A stretch of DNA of 64,000 bases from Cyanobium sp. Cruz CV13-4-11 (lineage in GTDB: Bacteria; Cyanobacteriota; Cyanobacteriia; PCC-6307; Cyanobiaceae): contig NZ_JAGQCH010000004.1 of NCBI RefSeq assembly GCF_024346055.1, forward strand, positions 62,001 to 126,000, in the 5' to 3' direction. Positions 8,417 to 22,189 of the stretch are shown here, in pieces. Each line of letters begins with the position of its first letter. Position 1 is the stretch's first letter. The position numbers and the translations under genes are program-made. A model generated the notes under the pieces. It worked only from the letters and a program-made list of their open reading frames with translations. It did not search any database and was not told the DNA's origin.

Positions 8417-9574
8417 ATGACCCCGCTTCCAGGCCCCATCGACAGCGACGGCATCTCCGTGGCTGAGGCCGGCAGCGAAGCACCCCCCGTAGGGCAGGCC
8501 CTCAATCACCGGCTGCGGCAGCTGCACCAGCAATTGATGGAACTGACGCCCGATGTGGATCGGATGGCTGTCGCACTTTACGACCCTGAGGTTGATTTAT
8601 TAAAGACGTTCGTCAGTAGCACCCGCACCGGAGAGGCGATCAGCGGCTATGAGTTCCACCTCTCCAAAAGCCAATCGCTCAGTCACCTGGCCAAAAGCCG
8701 ATCCGTCCGCGTGCTGGACAACATCCCGGCGGCGGTGGAAGCCAACACCAAGCACTCGGCCTGGCTGCTGAAGGAGGGCTACCGCTCTTCGCTGACCATT
8801 CCACTGTTCGACAAGGGCTCCTTCATCGGCCTTCTCTTCTTCGATTCACTGAAGCGAGCAGCGTTCACCGAAAGTGTGCAGCGAAAGCTTTCTTTGATCG
8901 CTTCAATGATCAACATGCTGATCAGCAGCGAACTCAATCTGGTCTATTCAATCAGGGCTTCGGTCCAGGTGGCCCGGGAGTTCGCCAACCTGCGGGACTT
9001 TGAAACCGGCGCCCATCTGCAGCGCATGGCGCACTACGCACGGCTGATCGCCCGGGAACTCCAGCAGAGCCACGGACTCAGCGATGAGTACATCGAACAT
9101 CTCTATCTGTTTGCGCCGCTGCATGACATCGGCAAAATCGGCATTCCCGATCGCATCCTGCTCAAACCCGGCCCCCTGGATCCAGAGGAACACAAGTTAA
9201 TGGAAACCCATGTGCAGAAAGGCCTGGAGATCGTGGAAAAAATGGTGGGTGAGTTTGGACTTGAGGATCTGCCCGACTCAGCCGTGATGAAGAACGTCGT
9301 GGCCGGCCACCACGAAAAGCTCGATGGCTCCGGCTATCCCAAGGGCCTCAGGGGTGAGGCCATCCCCCTGGAGGCCCGGATCATCGCGGTGGCCGATGTG
9401 TTCGATGCTCTGAGCAGCCACCGTCACTACAAGCAGGCCTGGAGCATGGACGCGGCCCTCACGGAACTCGACCGAATGGTGGCCGCAGGCCAGTTTGATG
9501 CCGACTGCGTGGCGGCCGTCAGGCGGCGGCGCGATGCGGTGGAAGCGATCCGGGATCGTTTCCAGGATGGCTGA
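8417..9574 (+). CDS. GAF-HD-GYP domain protein, predicted c-di-GMP phosphodiesterase
   Basis: A 385-residue cytoplasmic signalling protein. A GAF-like sensor occupies roughly residues 35-170 (RMAVALYDPEVDLLKTFVSS, RSSLTIPLFDKGSFIGLLFF). The HD-GYP domain follows, with metal-binding HDIGKIGIPD (His 236, Asp 237), a GHHEKLDGSGYPKG block carrying GYP at 306-308, and the later RIIAVADVFDAL segment. All key residues are intact, so hydrolysis of c-di-GMP is likely. It starts at ATG 8417. There is no receiver domain or membrane segment; the GAF ligand is unknown. It is the only complete c-di-GMP hydrolase candidate in the window, alongside two GGDEF genes near 50 kb. Confidence 0.9.
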   Translation: MTPLPGPIDSDGISVAEAGSEAPPVGQALNHRLRQLHQQLMELTPDVDRMAVALYDPEVDLLKTFVSSTRTGEAISGYEFHLSKSQSLSHLAKSRSVRVLDNIPAAVEANTKHSAWLLKEGYRSSLTIPLFDKGSFIGLLFFDSLKRAAFTESVQRKLSLIASMINMLISSELNLVYSIRASVQVAREFANLRDFETGAHLQRMAHYARLIARELQQSHGLSDEYIEHLYLFAPLHDIGKIGIPDRILLKPGPLDPEEHKLMETHVQKGLEIVEKMVGEFGLEDLPDSAVMKNVVAGHHEKLDGSGYPKGLRGEAIPLEARIIAVADVFDALSSHRHYKQAWSMDAALTELDRMVAAGQFDADCVAAVRRRRDAVEAIRDRFQDG

Positions 9575-9637
9575 ACCCGAGCCCTGCTGGCCTGGGGCGG
9601 CGCTGCACCAAGCGCTGCGCCGCCATACATTCAAACG

Positions 9638-11593
9638 ATGGCCCTGAGCGCAGATCCCACCGAACGCTTCGACCTGATCGTGGTCGGCGGCGGCCACGCC
9701 GGCTGCGAGGCGGCCCTCACCGCCGCCCGGCTGGGCGTCTCGACGGCCCTGTTCAGCCTCAACCTCGACCGCATCGCCTGGCAGCCCTGCAACCCGGCCG
9801 TGGGCGGACCGGCCAAAAGCCAGCTGGTGCATGAGGTGGATGCCCTGGGGGGGGTGATCGGCCGGCTGGCGGATGCCACCGCCCTGCAGAAACGGCTGCT
9901 CAATGCCAGCCGCGGCCCGGCCGTGTGGGCCCTGCGGGCCCAGACCGACAAGCGCCAGTACGCCCGCCAGATGCTGCAGCTGCTGCAGCACACCCCCAAC
10001 CTGGCCCTGCGTGAGGCGATGGTGACCGGCCTGGAGGTGGAAGGGGATCCCCATGACCCGACCGGTCCGCCGGCCCGGGTGATCGGCGTGCGCACCTACT
10101 TCGGCAGCGTCTATGGCGCCGGCGCCGTGATCCTCACCACCGGCACCTTCCTGGGGGGCCGCATCTGGGTGGGCAACCGCTCGATGGCGGCGGGCCGGGC
10201 CGGCGAGCAGCCCGCCGTAGGCCTCACCGAAGCCCTGGAGGAGCTGGGGTTCCGCACCAACCGGCTCAAGACCGGCACCCCCGCCAGGGTCGACCGGCGC
10301 AGCGTGGCCCTCGACCAGCTGGTGGAGCAGCCCAGCGACGCCGCCGATCGCTTCTTCAGCTTCGATCCCACCGCCCGGGTGAGCGGCGAGCAGATGGCCT
10401 GCCACATCACCCGCACCACGGCGGCCACCCACCAGCTGATTCGCGACAACCTGCACCTCACGCCGATCTACGGCGGCTTCATCGACAGCAAGGGGCCCCG
10501 CTACTGCCCCTCGATCGAGGACAAGATCGTGCGCTTCGCCGATAAGGACAGCCACCAGATCTTCCTGGAGCCGGAGGGGAGCGACACCCCCGAGCTGTAC
10601 GTCCAGGGCTTCTCCACCGGCCTGCCCGAATCCCTGCAGCTGGCCCTGCTGCGCACCCTGCCCGGGCTGGAGGCCTGCGTGATGCTGCGCCCCGCCTACG
10701 CCGTCGACTACGACATCCTGCCGGCCACCCAGCTGGAGCCCTCCCTGCAAACCAAACGGGTGCGGGGCCTGTTCTCGGCCGGCCAGCTCAACGGCACCAC
10801 CGGCTATGAGGAGGCCGCCGCCCAGGGGCTGGTGGCCGGGCTGAACGCGGCCCGGCTGCTGGGGGGCCAGGACCCGGTGCATTTCCCCCGGGAGGGCAGC
10901 TACATCGGCACCCTGGTGGACGACCTGGTGACCCAGGACCTCAAGGAGCCCTACCGGGTGCTGACCAGCCGCAGCGAATACCGGCTGGTGCTGCGCGGTG
11001 ACAACGCCGATCGCCGCCTCACCCCCCTCGGCCACCAGCTGGGCCTGATCGACGAACGGCGCTGGCGCCTGTTCGAGCAGAAGCAGGCCAGCATCGATGC
11101 CGAGAAGCACAGGCTGGAAACGGTGCGGCTCAAGGCCTCCGATCCCGCCGCCAACGCCGTGGCCGCCGCCACCGGCGCCGGCATCAACGGCTCCATCACC
11201 CTGGCCGACCTGCTGCGCCGGCCAGGTCTGCACGGCGAGGACCTGGTGCAGTTGGGGCTCTGTGACCCAGATCTGCCACCCGACGTGCGCGATGGCGCCG
11301 AGATCGACATCAAGTACAGCGGCTACCTGGCCCGCCAGGAACAGCAGATCGAACGGGTCCGGCGCCAGCTGGGGCGGGCCATCCCCGCCGACATCGCCTA
11401 CGCCGGCATCCGCACCCTCTCGGCGGAGGCCCGCGAGAAACTCACGGCCATCCAGCCCCGCAGCCTCGGGCAGGCCTCCCGGATTCCCGGCGTCAGTCCC
11501 GCCGATGTCAATGCCCTGCTGCTCTGGTTGGAACTGGAACGGCGCCGGGAAGCAGCGGACCCTCATCAGCGCGCGGAACCATCGTTACACTGA
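9638..11593 (+). CDS. mnmG: tRNA uridine-5-carboxymethylaminomethyl(34) synthesis enzyme MnmG
   Basis: FAD-dependent partner of MnmE that modifies the wobble uridine of several tRNAs. The protein is 651 residues, a normal length. It starts at ATG 9638 and shows the dinucleotide-binding motif [12 protein letters not shown], then [28 protein letters not shown], and the conserved [21 protein letters not shown] block. The C-terminal helical domain ends in [18 protein letters not shown]. Everything expected for a functional enzyme is present. Confidence 0.97.
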   Translation: MALSADPTERFDLIVVGGGHAGCEAALTAARLGVSTALFSLNLDRIAWQPCNPAVGGPAKSQLVHEVDALGGVIGRLADATALQKRLLNASRGPAVWALRAQTDKRQYARQMLQLLQHTPNLALREAMVTGLEVEGDPHDPTGPPARVIGVRTYFGSVYGAGAVILTTGTFLGGRIWVGNRSMAAGRAGEQPAVGLTEALEELGFRTNRLKTGTPARVDRRSVALDQLVEQPSDAADRFFSFDPTARVSGEQMACHITRTTAATHQLIRDNLHLTPIYGGFIDSKGPRYCPSIEDKIVRFADKDSHQIFLEPEGSDTPELYVQGFSTGLPESLQLALLRTLPGLEACVMLRPAYAVDYDILPATQLEPSLQTKRVRGLFSAGQLNGTTGYEEAAAQGLVAGLNAARLLGGQDPVHFPREGSYIGTLVDDLVTQDLKEPYRVLTSRSEYRLVLRGDNADRRLTPLGHQLGLIDERRWRLFEQKQASIDAEKHRLETVRLKASDPAANAVAAATGAGINGSITLADLLRRPGLHGEDLVQLGLCDPDLPPDVRDGAEIDIKYSGYLARQEQQIERVRRQLGRAIPADIAYAGIRTLSAEAREKLTAIQPRSLGQASRIPGVSPADVNALLLWLELERRREAADPHQRAEPSLH

Positions 11594-11619
11594 CGCACGC
11601 CTGACGCCGAGGATTGCAC

Positions 11620-12474
11620 GTGAGCCCCTCCCCTCGGCGCCCCCTGCGCGGCATCCCCACCTCCCGTGCGTACTGGGAGCTGAAGGCTGAGCAGATGATG
11701 AACCGGGTCTTCGACAATGAGGCCACCATCGATCTCGATGTGGCGGCCCAGGCCGAGCCCCCCCCGTCACTGCCGGTGGCCACCCCCACCCGCCCGCTGC
11801 GGGGCCGACCAGCCACTCCATCCCCATCAGCGGCCCCCGGCCCGACCCGGCCCGACCGCCACACCCTGCTGCTGACGGCGATGGGCGGGGTCTGCATGAT
11901 CAGCGTGGCCAGCTCGGTGCTCTATCTGACCCACTCCAGCCGCATGCAGCAGGCCCTCACCCAGGAGCGCAGCCTGTTGCTGGTCGAACGGTTGCGCAGC
12001 CTCGGGCCGGCCAATCCGGCCCCGCTCGGGGCCGTCGGCGGCGCCCTGGCCAGCGGAAGCCAGCCCTTGCTGCCATCCTCTGGCGACCAACTGCCGCCGC
12101 CCCCGGAAGAACCCTGGATTGAGCAGCTGTCCCAGCTGCCCCAGCAGGAAGGGGCGAGGGCCCCGGTCCTGCGGGTGCCGGTGAGCCCGAAACTGGCCGC
12201 CGCCGCCCCAGCCGCCAGCGGCGTTGGTAGCTATCCCGAGCGCAGCTCCGCTCCGGTTGGCGGCGGCGGCGCCGTGCCGGAGCTGGTCGGTGTCGTGGGC
12301 TCGGCCGGACGCGCTGCCTCGGCGATCTTCCAGATGGGGGGCAGCTCCACCAGCGTCAACGCTGGCGAAGCGATCGGGGGCAGCGGCTGGCGCCTTCGCT
12401 CCGCCGATGGCGATGCCGCCCTGATCGAGCGGGGTGGCGAGGTGCGGCGTCTCTCAATCAGCAACGGCTACTGA
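11620..12474 (+). CDS. PilP/GspC-like bitopic membrane protein, hypothetical
   Basis: About 284 residues from GTG 11620, which has GAGG seven bases upstream; TTG 11614 is an alternative. A cytoplasmic Pro-rich N-terminus is followed by one transmembrane segment (LLLTAMGGVCMISVASSVLY, roughly residues 83-105). A Pro/Gln-rich linker then leads to a compact C-terminal beta domain (PELVGVVGSAGRAASAIFQM, GEAIGGSGWRL, LIERGGEVRRLSI). That domain has the look of the homology region of PilP/GspC proteins, which link inner-membrane pilus or secretion parts to the outer membrane. The resemblance is by eye only; function is inferred weakly. Confidence 0.7.
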   Translation: MSPSPRRPLRGIPTSRAYWELKAEQMMNRVFDNEATIDLDVAAQAEPPPSLPVATPTRPLRGRPATPSPSAAPGPTRPDRHTLLLTAMGGVCMISVASSVLYLTHSSRMQQALTQERSLLLVERLRSLGPANPAPLGAVGGALASGSQPLLPSSGDQLPPPPEEPWIEQLSQLPQQEGARAPVLRVPVSPKLAAAAPAASGVGSYPERSSAPVGGGGAVPELVGVVGSAGRAASAIFQMGGSSTSVNAGEAIGGSGWRLRSADGDAALIERGGEVRRLSISNGY

Positions 12475-12508
12475 CCTGAACGGCTACCGACCCGCGCCCC
12501 AGCCCGCC

Positions 12509-13090
12509 ATGCCCATGCACTCCGGTGTCCTGTGGCCGTCTCCCGGCTTTCTGTGGCAGGCCAGCGCCGGCGAATGCCAGGAGCTCCCGCACGGCCGGGA
12601 ACTCACCGGACCCTGGAAGCTGTTGCTGCTCGGAGACGGCAGCCCGACCCGGCACCTGCAGCTGCTCACGGGCCTGCCGGTGGAGGTGGACGTGATCGCC
12701 ATGGCGTCCGAACCGGGGGGGGCCACCGGGGCCCCGGCGGAGGTGGCCCATCTGGCGGAGCCCCTGCTGCGGCGACAGGTGTGGCTCACCTGCGGGACGC
12801 AGGCCCTGGGCTGGGCGGAGAGCTGGTGGAACCAGGCCGAGGCGGAGGCCCATCTGCAGGATCGCCGGCTGCCGATCTGGCGCAGCCTCTCGGCCGGACG
12901 GGCGGAGCTGTACCGCGAGGTGGATGGCTTCGGCCAGGTGCAGGAACCCTGGCTGGCGGAGCGCTTCGGCTGCGATGGCCCCTTCTGGAGCCGCCACTAC
13001 CGCTTCTTTCGCCAGGGGAGGGAACTCACGGTGATCCGGGAGGTGTTCTCCCCAGCACTGGAGCGCTGGCTGGGCCCGGCCGAAACCTGA
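12509..13090 (+). CDS. Chorismate lyase (DUF98/UbiC-like)
   Basis: Predicted chorismate pyruvate-lyase producing 4-hydroxybenzoate, the precursor of the plastoquinone head group in cyanobacteria. From ATG 12509 it has 193 residues. Typical blocks of the cyanobacterial DUF98 group are RRQVWLTCGTQALGWAESWWN, LPIWRSLSAGRAELYREVDG and the C-terminal FWSRHYRFFRQGRELTVIREVFSPAL. It starts 35 bases after the preceding gene and may be cotranscribed with it. An alternative start is ATG 12515, two codons in. Function follows from family knowledge. Confidence 0.85.
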   Translation: MPMHSGVLWPSPGFLWQASAGECQELPHGRELTGPWKLLLLGDGSPTRHLQLLTGLPVEVDVIAMASEPGGATGAPAEVAHLAEPLLRRQVWLTCGTQALGWAESWWNQAEAEAHLQDRRLPIWRSLSAGRAELYREVDGFGQVQEPWLAERFGCDGPFWSRHYRFFRQGRELTVIREVFSPALERWLGPAET

Positions 13091-13198
13091 ATGATTTCTA
13101 AAGCCTCATCAATTCGGTAACACCGTGTGGCGGTTTGCTGTTGACGAATTGACGCTTCAGGGGCCATGGGCAGGATTCGGGTACTTGATTTTGCCGGC

Positions 13199-13717
13199 AT
13201 GTCCACCCGCCACAGCGTCCAGACCCCGCCGGGAGGGGACTGGCTCACCCTCACCGAACTGGGCCGCCGCTACGGCGTGTCCGCCGTCCACACCGGGAAA
13301 CTGCTGGTGACCTCCGGCCTGCGCCGCAGCAGCGGCGAGCCCACCCCCGAAGCCCTGGCGGCCGGCCTGGCCATGCGCCCCCAGCCCGGCCATCACCACT
13401 CCAGCCTCTGGCTGCATCAGGGCTGTGCCCCCCACCTGGAACGGCTGGGCCTGGTGCCCCAGGCCCAGCGCACCATGGTGAGCCTCTGGGCGGACCTGCT
13501 GAGTGCCCTTCAGAACGGCTCGCCGTCAATCAGCATTTCAGCTGAGGAGATGGCCGATGACGTTCCCCGCGACCTGGTCAAGCCGGTCAACAGGGAACTG
13601 CGTCAGCGGGGCTGCAGCTTCCGGGTCAACCCGAAGCTCAGGACAACCGCAGGGCCTGGGCCTGCTTGCTCGCCTGCTCGAGCAGCTGACGCAGCCGGTC
13701 CTCGTCGGTGTGGCTGA
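13199..13717 (+). CDS. Conserved hypothetical protein
   Basis: 172 residues from ATG 13199. The N-terminal part (DWLTLTELGRRYGVSAVHTGKLLVTSGLR) resembles a winged-helix or MerR-like DNA-binding head. The middle has a His/Trp-containing stretch (PGHHHSSLWLHQGCAPHL). The last 30 residues become Ala/Pro/Arg-rich and overlap 80 bases of the opposite-strand DUF1269 gene. The natural C-terminus may therefore be shorter, with a slip near 13640, or the overlap may be real. No function can be assigned. Confidence 0.6.
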   Translation: MSTRHSVQTPPGGDWLTLTELGRRYGVSAVHTGKLLVTSGLRRSSGEPTPEALAAGLAMRPQPGHHHSSLWLHQGCAPHLERLGLVPQAQRTMVSLWADLLSALQNGSPSISISAEEMADDVPRDLVKPVNRELRQRGCSFRVNPKLRTTAGPGPACSPARAADAAGPRRCG

Positions 13718-14159
13718 GGTTGGTGCGCAGCAACTTGGCGTGGGGGGCGTGAATCCTCAGGCGCTCGATCAGCCGATCGGGGGTGGCATCACGCAGCAAC
13801 AGACAGAGGGCCGCACTGCCGGGGGGGAGGGTTTCTCCCACCTCGCGCATGAAGCCGTCGTTGATGCCCAGATCCGACAGGGAGCCTGACGCGGCCCCGA
13901 GACCCGCCCCCACGGCGGCCCCGAGCAGGGGATTGAGGAACAGCAAACCCACCAGAGTTCCCCAGAAACCACCGCCGAGGGCACCCGCCTGGGTGAGGTT
14001 GAGCGACTGGTGCAAGCGCACCTTGCCGTCCGGCTCCGCCTCCACCACCACGGCATCCTCCAGGGCAATCAGTTCCTCCTTCTGGATCTCCACCAGCTGG
14101 CGCCGGACCTGGTCCGCTTCCTCCATGGACGGAAACCCAACGACCACCAGGCTGCTCAT
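13638..14159 (-). CDS. DUF1269 family protein
   Basis: 173 residues from ATG 14159 (upstream start at 14168 possible). It begins MSSLVVVGFPSMEEADQVRRQL and contains a Gly-rich hydrophobic hairpin (ALGGGFWGTLVGLLFLNPLLGAAVGAGLGAASG split over residues 60-95), the hallmark of DUF1269 proteins. After that come DLGINDGFMREVGETLPPG and a helical tail. Family function is unknown, and membrane association is likely from the glycine-zipper-like hairpin. It overlaps the plus-strand hypothetical gene tail to tail by 80 bases. Confidence 0.85.
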   Translation of the reverse strand: MSSLVVVGFPSMEEADQVRRQLVEIQKEELIALEDAVVVEAEPDGKVRLHQSLNLTQAGALGGGFWGTLVGLLFLNPLLGAAVGAGLGAASGSLSDLGINDGFMREVGETLPPGSAALCLLLRDATPDRLIERLRIHAPHAKLLRTNLSHTDEDRLRQLLEQASKQAQALRLS

Positions 14160-14226
14160 GGCCAACATGCTTTCGATGACTGGGTATTCCTAACTCACTT
14201 CGGTCCGAAATGGCGGTGTCGAGGGA

Positions 14227-14889
14227 TCAGGGGCGTCGACGGCTGGAGCGCGGCAGGGGCCGGCCTTCCAGCGGTGGAAGGGGTGTCGGTTCCGGGGGAG
14301 CTGACCGCTCGGCACCCTCAGGACGCTGCCACCGGGGCAGGGTGAAGCTGGCGTCATCGGGCCAGTCACCATCGTCGTCGCTGGTGGCGGTGCCAGCGCT
14401 GAGGCGGGGTTCTGGGGCCGGTGGCTGGGACGGGGACGATCCCGGTCGGCCGCGGCGAGACACCGCCTCCAGCCCCTGGCGGCGTGGACGGCCCGGAGCG
14501 GCGGTCTGCTGCTGCTGGGGCGGCGGCTCAGGCGTGCTGCGTTCGGACTCCTGCCACGGTTCGCGCCAGTCGTCTCCGTCATCGAGCAGCCAGTCGAGGC
14601 GCCCCTCCACCCAGCGGCCGAGCTCGTCCATGCGGGGTCGCAGCGGGGGGCGGCGGTCGGTGCCCCGAGGCGCCGGACGGCCGCCGGGGCGCGAGCCCGC
14701 CACCCCTTCGACGAACTGGCGCCCAGCCGTCACCCAGCGGTCTACCCGTTGATCCAGGGGGTCGGTGGCGCTCCGGGGCCGCCGGAACGACTCACGATCA
14801 CGCGGCTCACGATCCCTTGGGTCCCGTTCTCTGGGATCACGGTCCCAGGGATCCCGTTCGCGGCCGTAGCCCTGATCCGTCGTAGGCAT
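14227..14889 (-). CDS. Low-complexity Arg/Asp-rich hypothetical protein
   Basis: 220 residues from ATG 14889. The N-terminus is a charge-alternating run built on RDPRE/RDPRD/RDREP units (residues about 10-35). A small ordered-looking core follows (LDQRVDRWVTAGRQFVEGVAG, LGRWVEGRLDWLLDDGDDW), then a Pro/Gln/Arg-rich disordered tail. It is probably largely disordered and may bind RNA or another acidic or basic partner, but nothing in the sequence shows function. The coding nature is supported by the core and by a coherent minus-strand neighbourhood. Confidence 0.65.
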   Translation of the reverse strand: MPTTDQGYGRERDPWDRDPRERDPRDREPRDRESFRRPRSATDPLDQRVDRWVTAGRQFVEGVAGSRPGGRPAPRGTDRRPPLRPRMDELGRWVEGRLDWLLDDGDDWREPWQESERSTPEPPPQQQQTAAPGRPRRQGLEAVSRRGRPGSSPSQPPAPEPRLSAGTATSDDDGDWPDDASFTLPRWQRPEGAERSAPPEPTPLPPLEGRPLPRSSRRRP

Positions 14890-14898
14890 CACGCCAAT

Positions 14899-14994
14899 TT
14901 AACGGCGCCGACCGGAGAGCCAGTGCTCCCGTCCCATTCCCACCAGGGCAATGGTGAAACCGCCCCATTCCAGGGTCCACAGAAACGTCGCCAT
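14899..14994 (-). CDS. Possible 31-residue small hydrophobic protein
   Basis: A short frame from ATG 14994 to TAA 14899 would encode a Trp-rich peptide with one possible membrane helix (FLWTLEWGGFTIALVGMG) and a basic end (SGRRR). It fits exactly into the 126-base gap between the SprT-like gene (stop at 15018) and the Arg/Asp-rich gene (start at 14889) on the same strand. A GTG at 15006 is an alternative start. The hydrophobic-then-basic pattern resembles single-span small membrane proteins, but I recognise no family. Confidence 0.35.
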   Translation of the reverse strand: MATFLWTLEWGGFTIALVGMGREHWLSGRRR

Positions 14995-15017
14995 CGGCCC
15001 CAACACCTGCGGCGAAC

Positions 15018-15560
15018 CTAGGCGGTGTTGGGCTCAAACACCAGCAGACAACCCGCATCCCAGCGGCCGCCATGGAGGCGCTCGCAGCAGTGGCGGCAGG
15101 CCAGGCCCTGGCGGCGGCGCTGGTAGGGCGTCCGGCTGTCGCAGCGCGGGCAGCGGGCGATCCAGCGGCTGGCGGCCACCGGCAGGGGATAGCGGTGCCG
15201 CAGGCTCACCTGAAAGCCGTTCTCGACCTGGTTGATCGCCGCCATCCGGGCCCGGAAGTGGGGGCCGTGCACCTCCCGCACCGCCAGGACCCGATCCACC
15301 CAGGCGTGGATCATCTCGTGGCAGAGCGTGCCCAGGGTGGCCTGCCGGGGCAACGGTTCCAGCAGGGGTCGGGACAGAACGATCTCGCAGAGGTCACGCC
15401 CGTCGATCAGACGCCCCCGCCGGTAGAAGCCGGCGGTGCGGGTGAGCCGGCCGTCGCTCCAGCGCACGTCCACCAGGGGCCTGTCCTCGCGGGTGAGCTG
15501 GCCGTCGAAGTGCTCGCGATTGAGCCGGTGGAACAGGGGCAGCAGGGGTTCCAGGGGCAT
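15018..15560 (-). CDS. SprT-like zinc metalloprotease domain protein
   Basis: 180 residues from ATG 15560. The zinc-protease motif is HEMIH (in TLGTLCHEMIHAWVDRVLAV), followed by a third ligand region VHGPHFRARM. The C-terminus has a zinc-ribbon-like cysteine set (ARCPRCDS and CRHCCERLHGG). SprT/Spartan-type proteins cleave proteins crosslinked to DNA or bind zinc; the exact role in cyanobacteria is not known. It is divergent from the membrane gene at 15622 with 61 bases between starts. It ends with TAG. Confidence 0.85.
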   Translation of the reverse strand: MPLEPLLPLFHRLNREHFDGQLTREDRPLVDVRWSDGRLTRTAGFYRRGRLIDGRDLCEIVLSRPLLEPLPRQATLGTLCHEMIHAWVDRVLAVREVHGPHFRARMAAINQVENGFQVSLRHRYPLPVAASRWIARCPRCDSRTPYQRRRQGLACRHCCERLHGGRWDAGCLLVFEPNTA

Positions 15561-15621
15561 CGGCCCATTCTGGTGGGGTCGTCCGTCAGACTCTGCAACG
15601 CTGCGAACGGATGGGATCACC

Positions 15622-16044
15622 ATGGACTGGGGACTGGCCCGCGACATCGGCACCAAGCTCCTGCTGGCGGGAGCCGGTGGCTTGCTTCTGTACTGGACCA
15701 TCTCGGCGGTCCGGCTGGTGCTCAGCGCCCGGGGCATCAATCCGCTGATCAAGCAGTTCTTCACCCAGGTGGCCTCCGGCCAAGTGGACGGGGCCTACCT
15801 GCTCACCACCCGCAACTACCGCTCCCACGTCAACCGCCAGCAGTTCATCCGCTTCCTGGCCGGGCTGCAGCTCAACAAGTACCGCAACCTCAAGTCCGGC
15901 CGGCCGCGGCTGCAGGAGGGCCAGGTGATCCTGACGGTCAAGCTGAAGACCGACGGCAAGGAGGAACTCCCCCTCGACTTCACCTTCGTGAAAGTGGAAG
16001 AGGCCTGGCGCGTGGATCGCATCACCCGGCTGGCGGCCGCCTGA
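15622..16044 (+). CDS. Conserved hypothetical membrane-anchored protein
   Basis: 140 residues from ATG 15622. One N-terminal transmembrane helix (KLLLAGAGGLLLYWTISAVRLVL, residues 12-34) is followed by a soluble domain. That domain (INPLIKQFFTQVASGQVDGAYLLTTRNYRS through DFTFVKVEEAWRVDRI) resembles NTF2/DUF4864-like cone folds found in lumazine- or stress-related small proteins. It ends 4 bases before ligA and is probably cotranscribed with it. Function is unknown. Confidence 0.75.
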   Translation: MDWGLARDIGTKLLLAGAGGLLLYWTISAVRLVLSARGINPLIKQFFTQVASGQVDGAYLLTTRNYRSHVNRQQFIRFLAGLQLNKYRNLKSGRPRLQEGQVILTVKLKTDGKEELPLDFTFVKVEEAWRVDRITRLAAA

Positions 16045-18144
<2,100 letters not shown>

Positions 18145-18147
18145 ACC

Positions 18148-18372
18148 GTTGATCCACTCTGGTGGCGTCCCTCGAGCGGCGAGACACAGGGCCTGCTGCG
18201 GGTGCCTCAGTACCACCTGGAGTTACCCGTCGGGCTGGTTAGGACCAGCCGGCTGCAGCAGAAACACCTGTTGGGACTCAATTTCGAGATGCCGGCCCGC
18301 GAGACGCAAGCCGCACTGTTCCTGTTGCTCGGCAGCGTGGTACGCGCCGAGCCGATCCTGCGCCGCTCCTGA
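18148..18372 (+). pseudogene. Remnant of a PilZ-like C-terminal domain
   Basis: Immediately after ligA and in its frame, a 74-codon open stretch without a convincing start ends in TGA at 18370. It reads like real protein: LRVPQYHLELPVGLV, then QQKHLLGLNFEMPARETQAAL and LLGSVVRAEPILRR. The spacing of the hydrophobic residues and the LGLNF motif resemble the end of PilZ domains such as those at the C-terminus of cellulose-synthase-type glycosyltransferases. The lack of an N-terminus suggests the leftover 3' end of a lost gene. The PilZ assignment is by eye and weak; it could also be a short unrelated gene with a GTG start. Confidence 0.4.
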
Positions 18373-18437
18373 GCTGCCGAAGCGGCCAACGGCAACCGAT
18401 ACATCTGGAATTGCCCCTGTAACCCCAGAATGTCAGG

Positions 18438-19255
18438 GTGAATGCCTCACCCGTGCCCGTCGCCCACCCTTTGGACCTCGACCACGACATCAGTCTCGAT
18501 CCGCCCGTGCGTCCCTCCCGGCCGCCGGTGCTGGTGGAGGTGGAGGTGGAGCCGCTGCCTGTGATCCCTGCGGACCTGCGGCGCCAGTTGGCCCGCCACC
18601 AGTTGCTGCTGCCGCTACTGCGCCAGTCGGTGATCGCCACGGCCGTGGCGACGGTGGCCCTGGCGGAGGAGGAGCGTCAGAAGGCCCAGCAGGCCTGGGG
18701 ATCCAGCAACGGCATCCGCTCCGCCGACGAGCTCAGGAGCCACCTGCAGCGGCATGAACTCTCGGAAGCCGATGTGCTCTGGCAGGCCGAGCTGCCCTTC
18801 AGGATCGAGCACCACTGCCACGACCATTTCCTGCACCAGGCGGAGCAGCGCTACCTGGCCCGCAAGAGCCAGCTGGATCAGGTGATCTACAGCCTGCTGC
18901 GGGTGGAGGACGGGGCCCTGGCCCGCGAGCTCTACCTGCGCATCTCCGAAGGGGAAGCCGACTTCGCCGAGCTGGCGGCCACCTACGCCAAGGGGCCCGA
19001 ACGCTCCACCCGGGGGGTGGTGGGTCCGGTGCCGTTACTGCAAGCCCATCCATCCCTGGCCGAACTGCTGCGCACCAGCCGCCCGGGCCAGCTCCATCCC
19101 CCCCTGCGCATCGACCGCTGGTGGTTGGTGGTGCGACTGGAAACGCTCCGCTCCGCCAGCTTCGACGACGAGATGCAGAAGCGCATGGCGCGGGAGCTGT
19201 TTGAGGAATGGGTAGATCAGGAAGTGGCCCTGCAGCTGCAGCCGGGGGAGACGCC

Positions 19256-19259
<4 letters not shown>
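18438..19259 (+). CDS. Parvulin/SurA-like peptidylprolyl isomerase domain protein of a type I secretion locus
   Basis: 273 residues from GTG 18438. The N-terminal half is helical. The C-terminal part carries a degenerate rotamase-like domain (LRISEGEADFAELAATYAKGPERSTRGVVGPV, about residues 170-205; PLRIDRWWLVVRLE). It ends in a 4-base overlap with the ABC exporter start (ATGA at 19256), so translation is probably coupled. It has no signal peptide and is likely cytoplasmic. A role as chaperone or folding helper for the exported substrate is inferred from this coupling. Confidence 0.8.
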
Positions 19260-22188
<2,929 letters not shown>

Positions 22189-22189
<1 letters not shown>

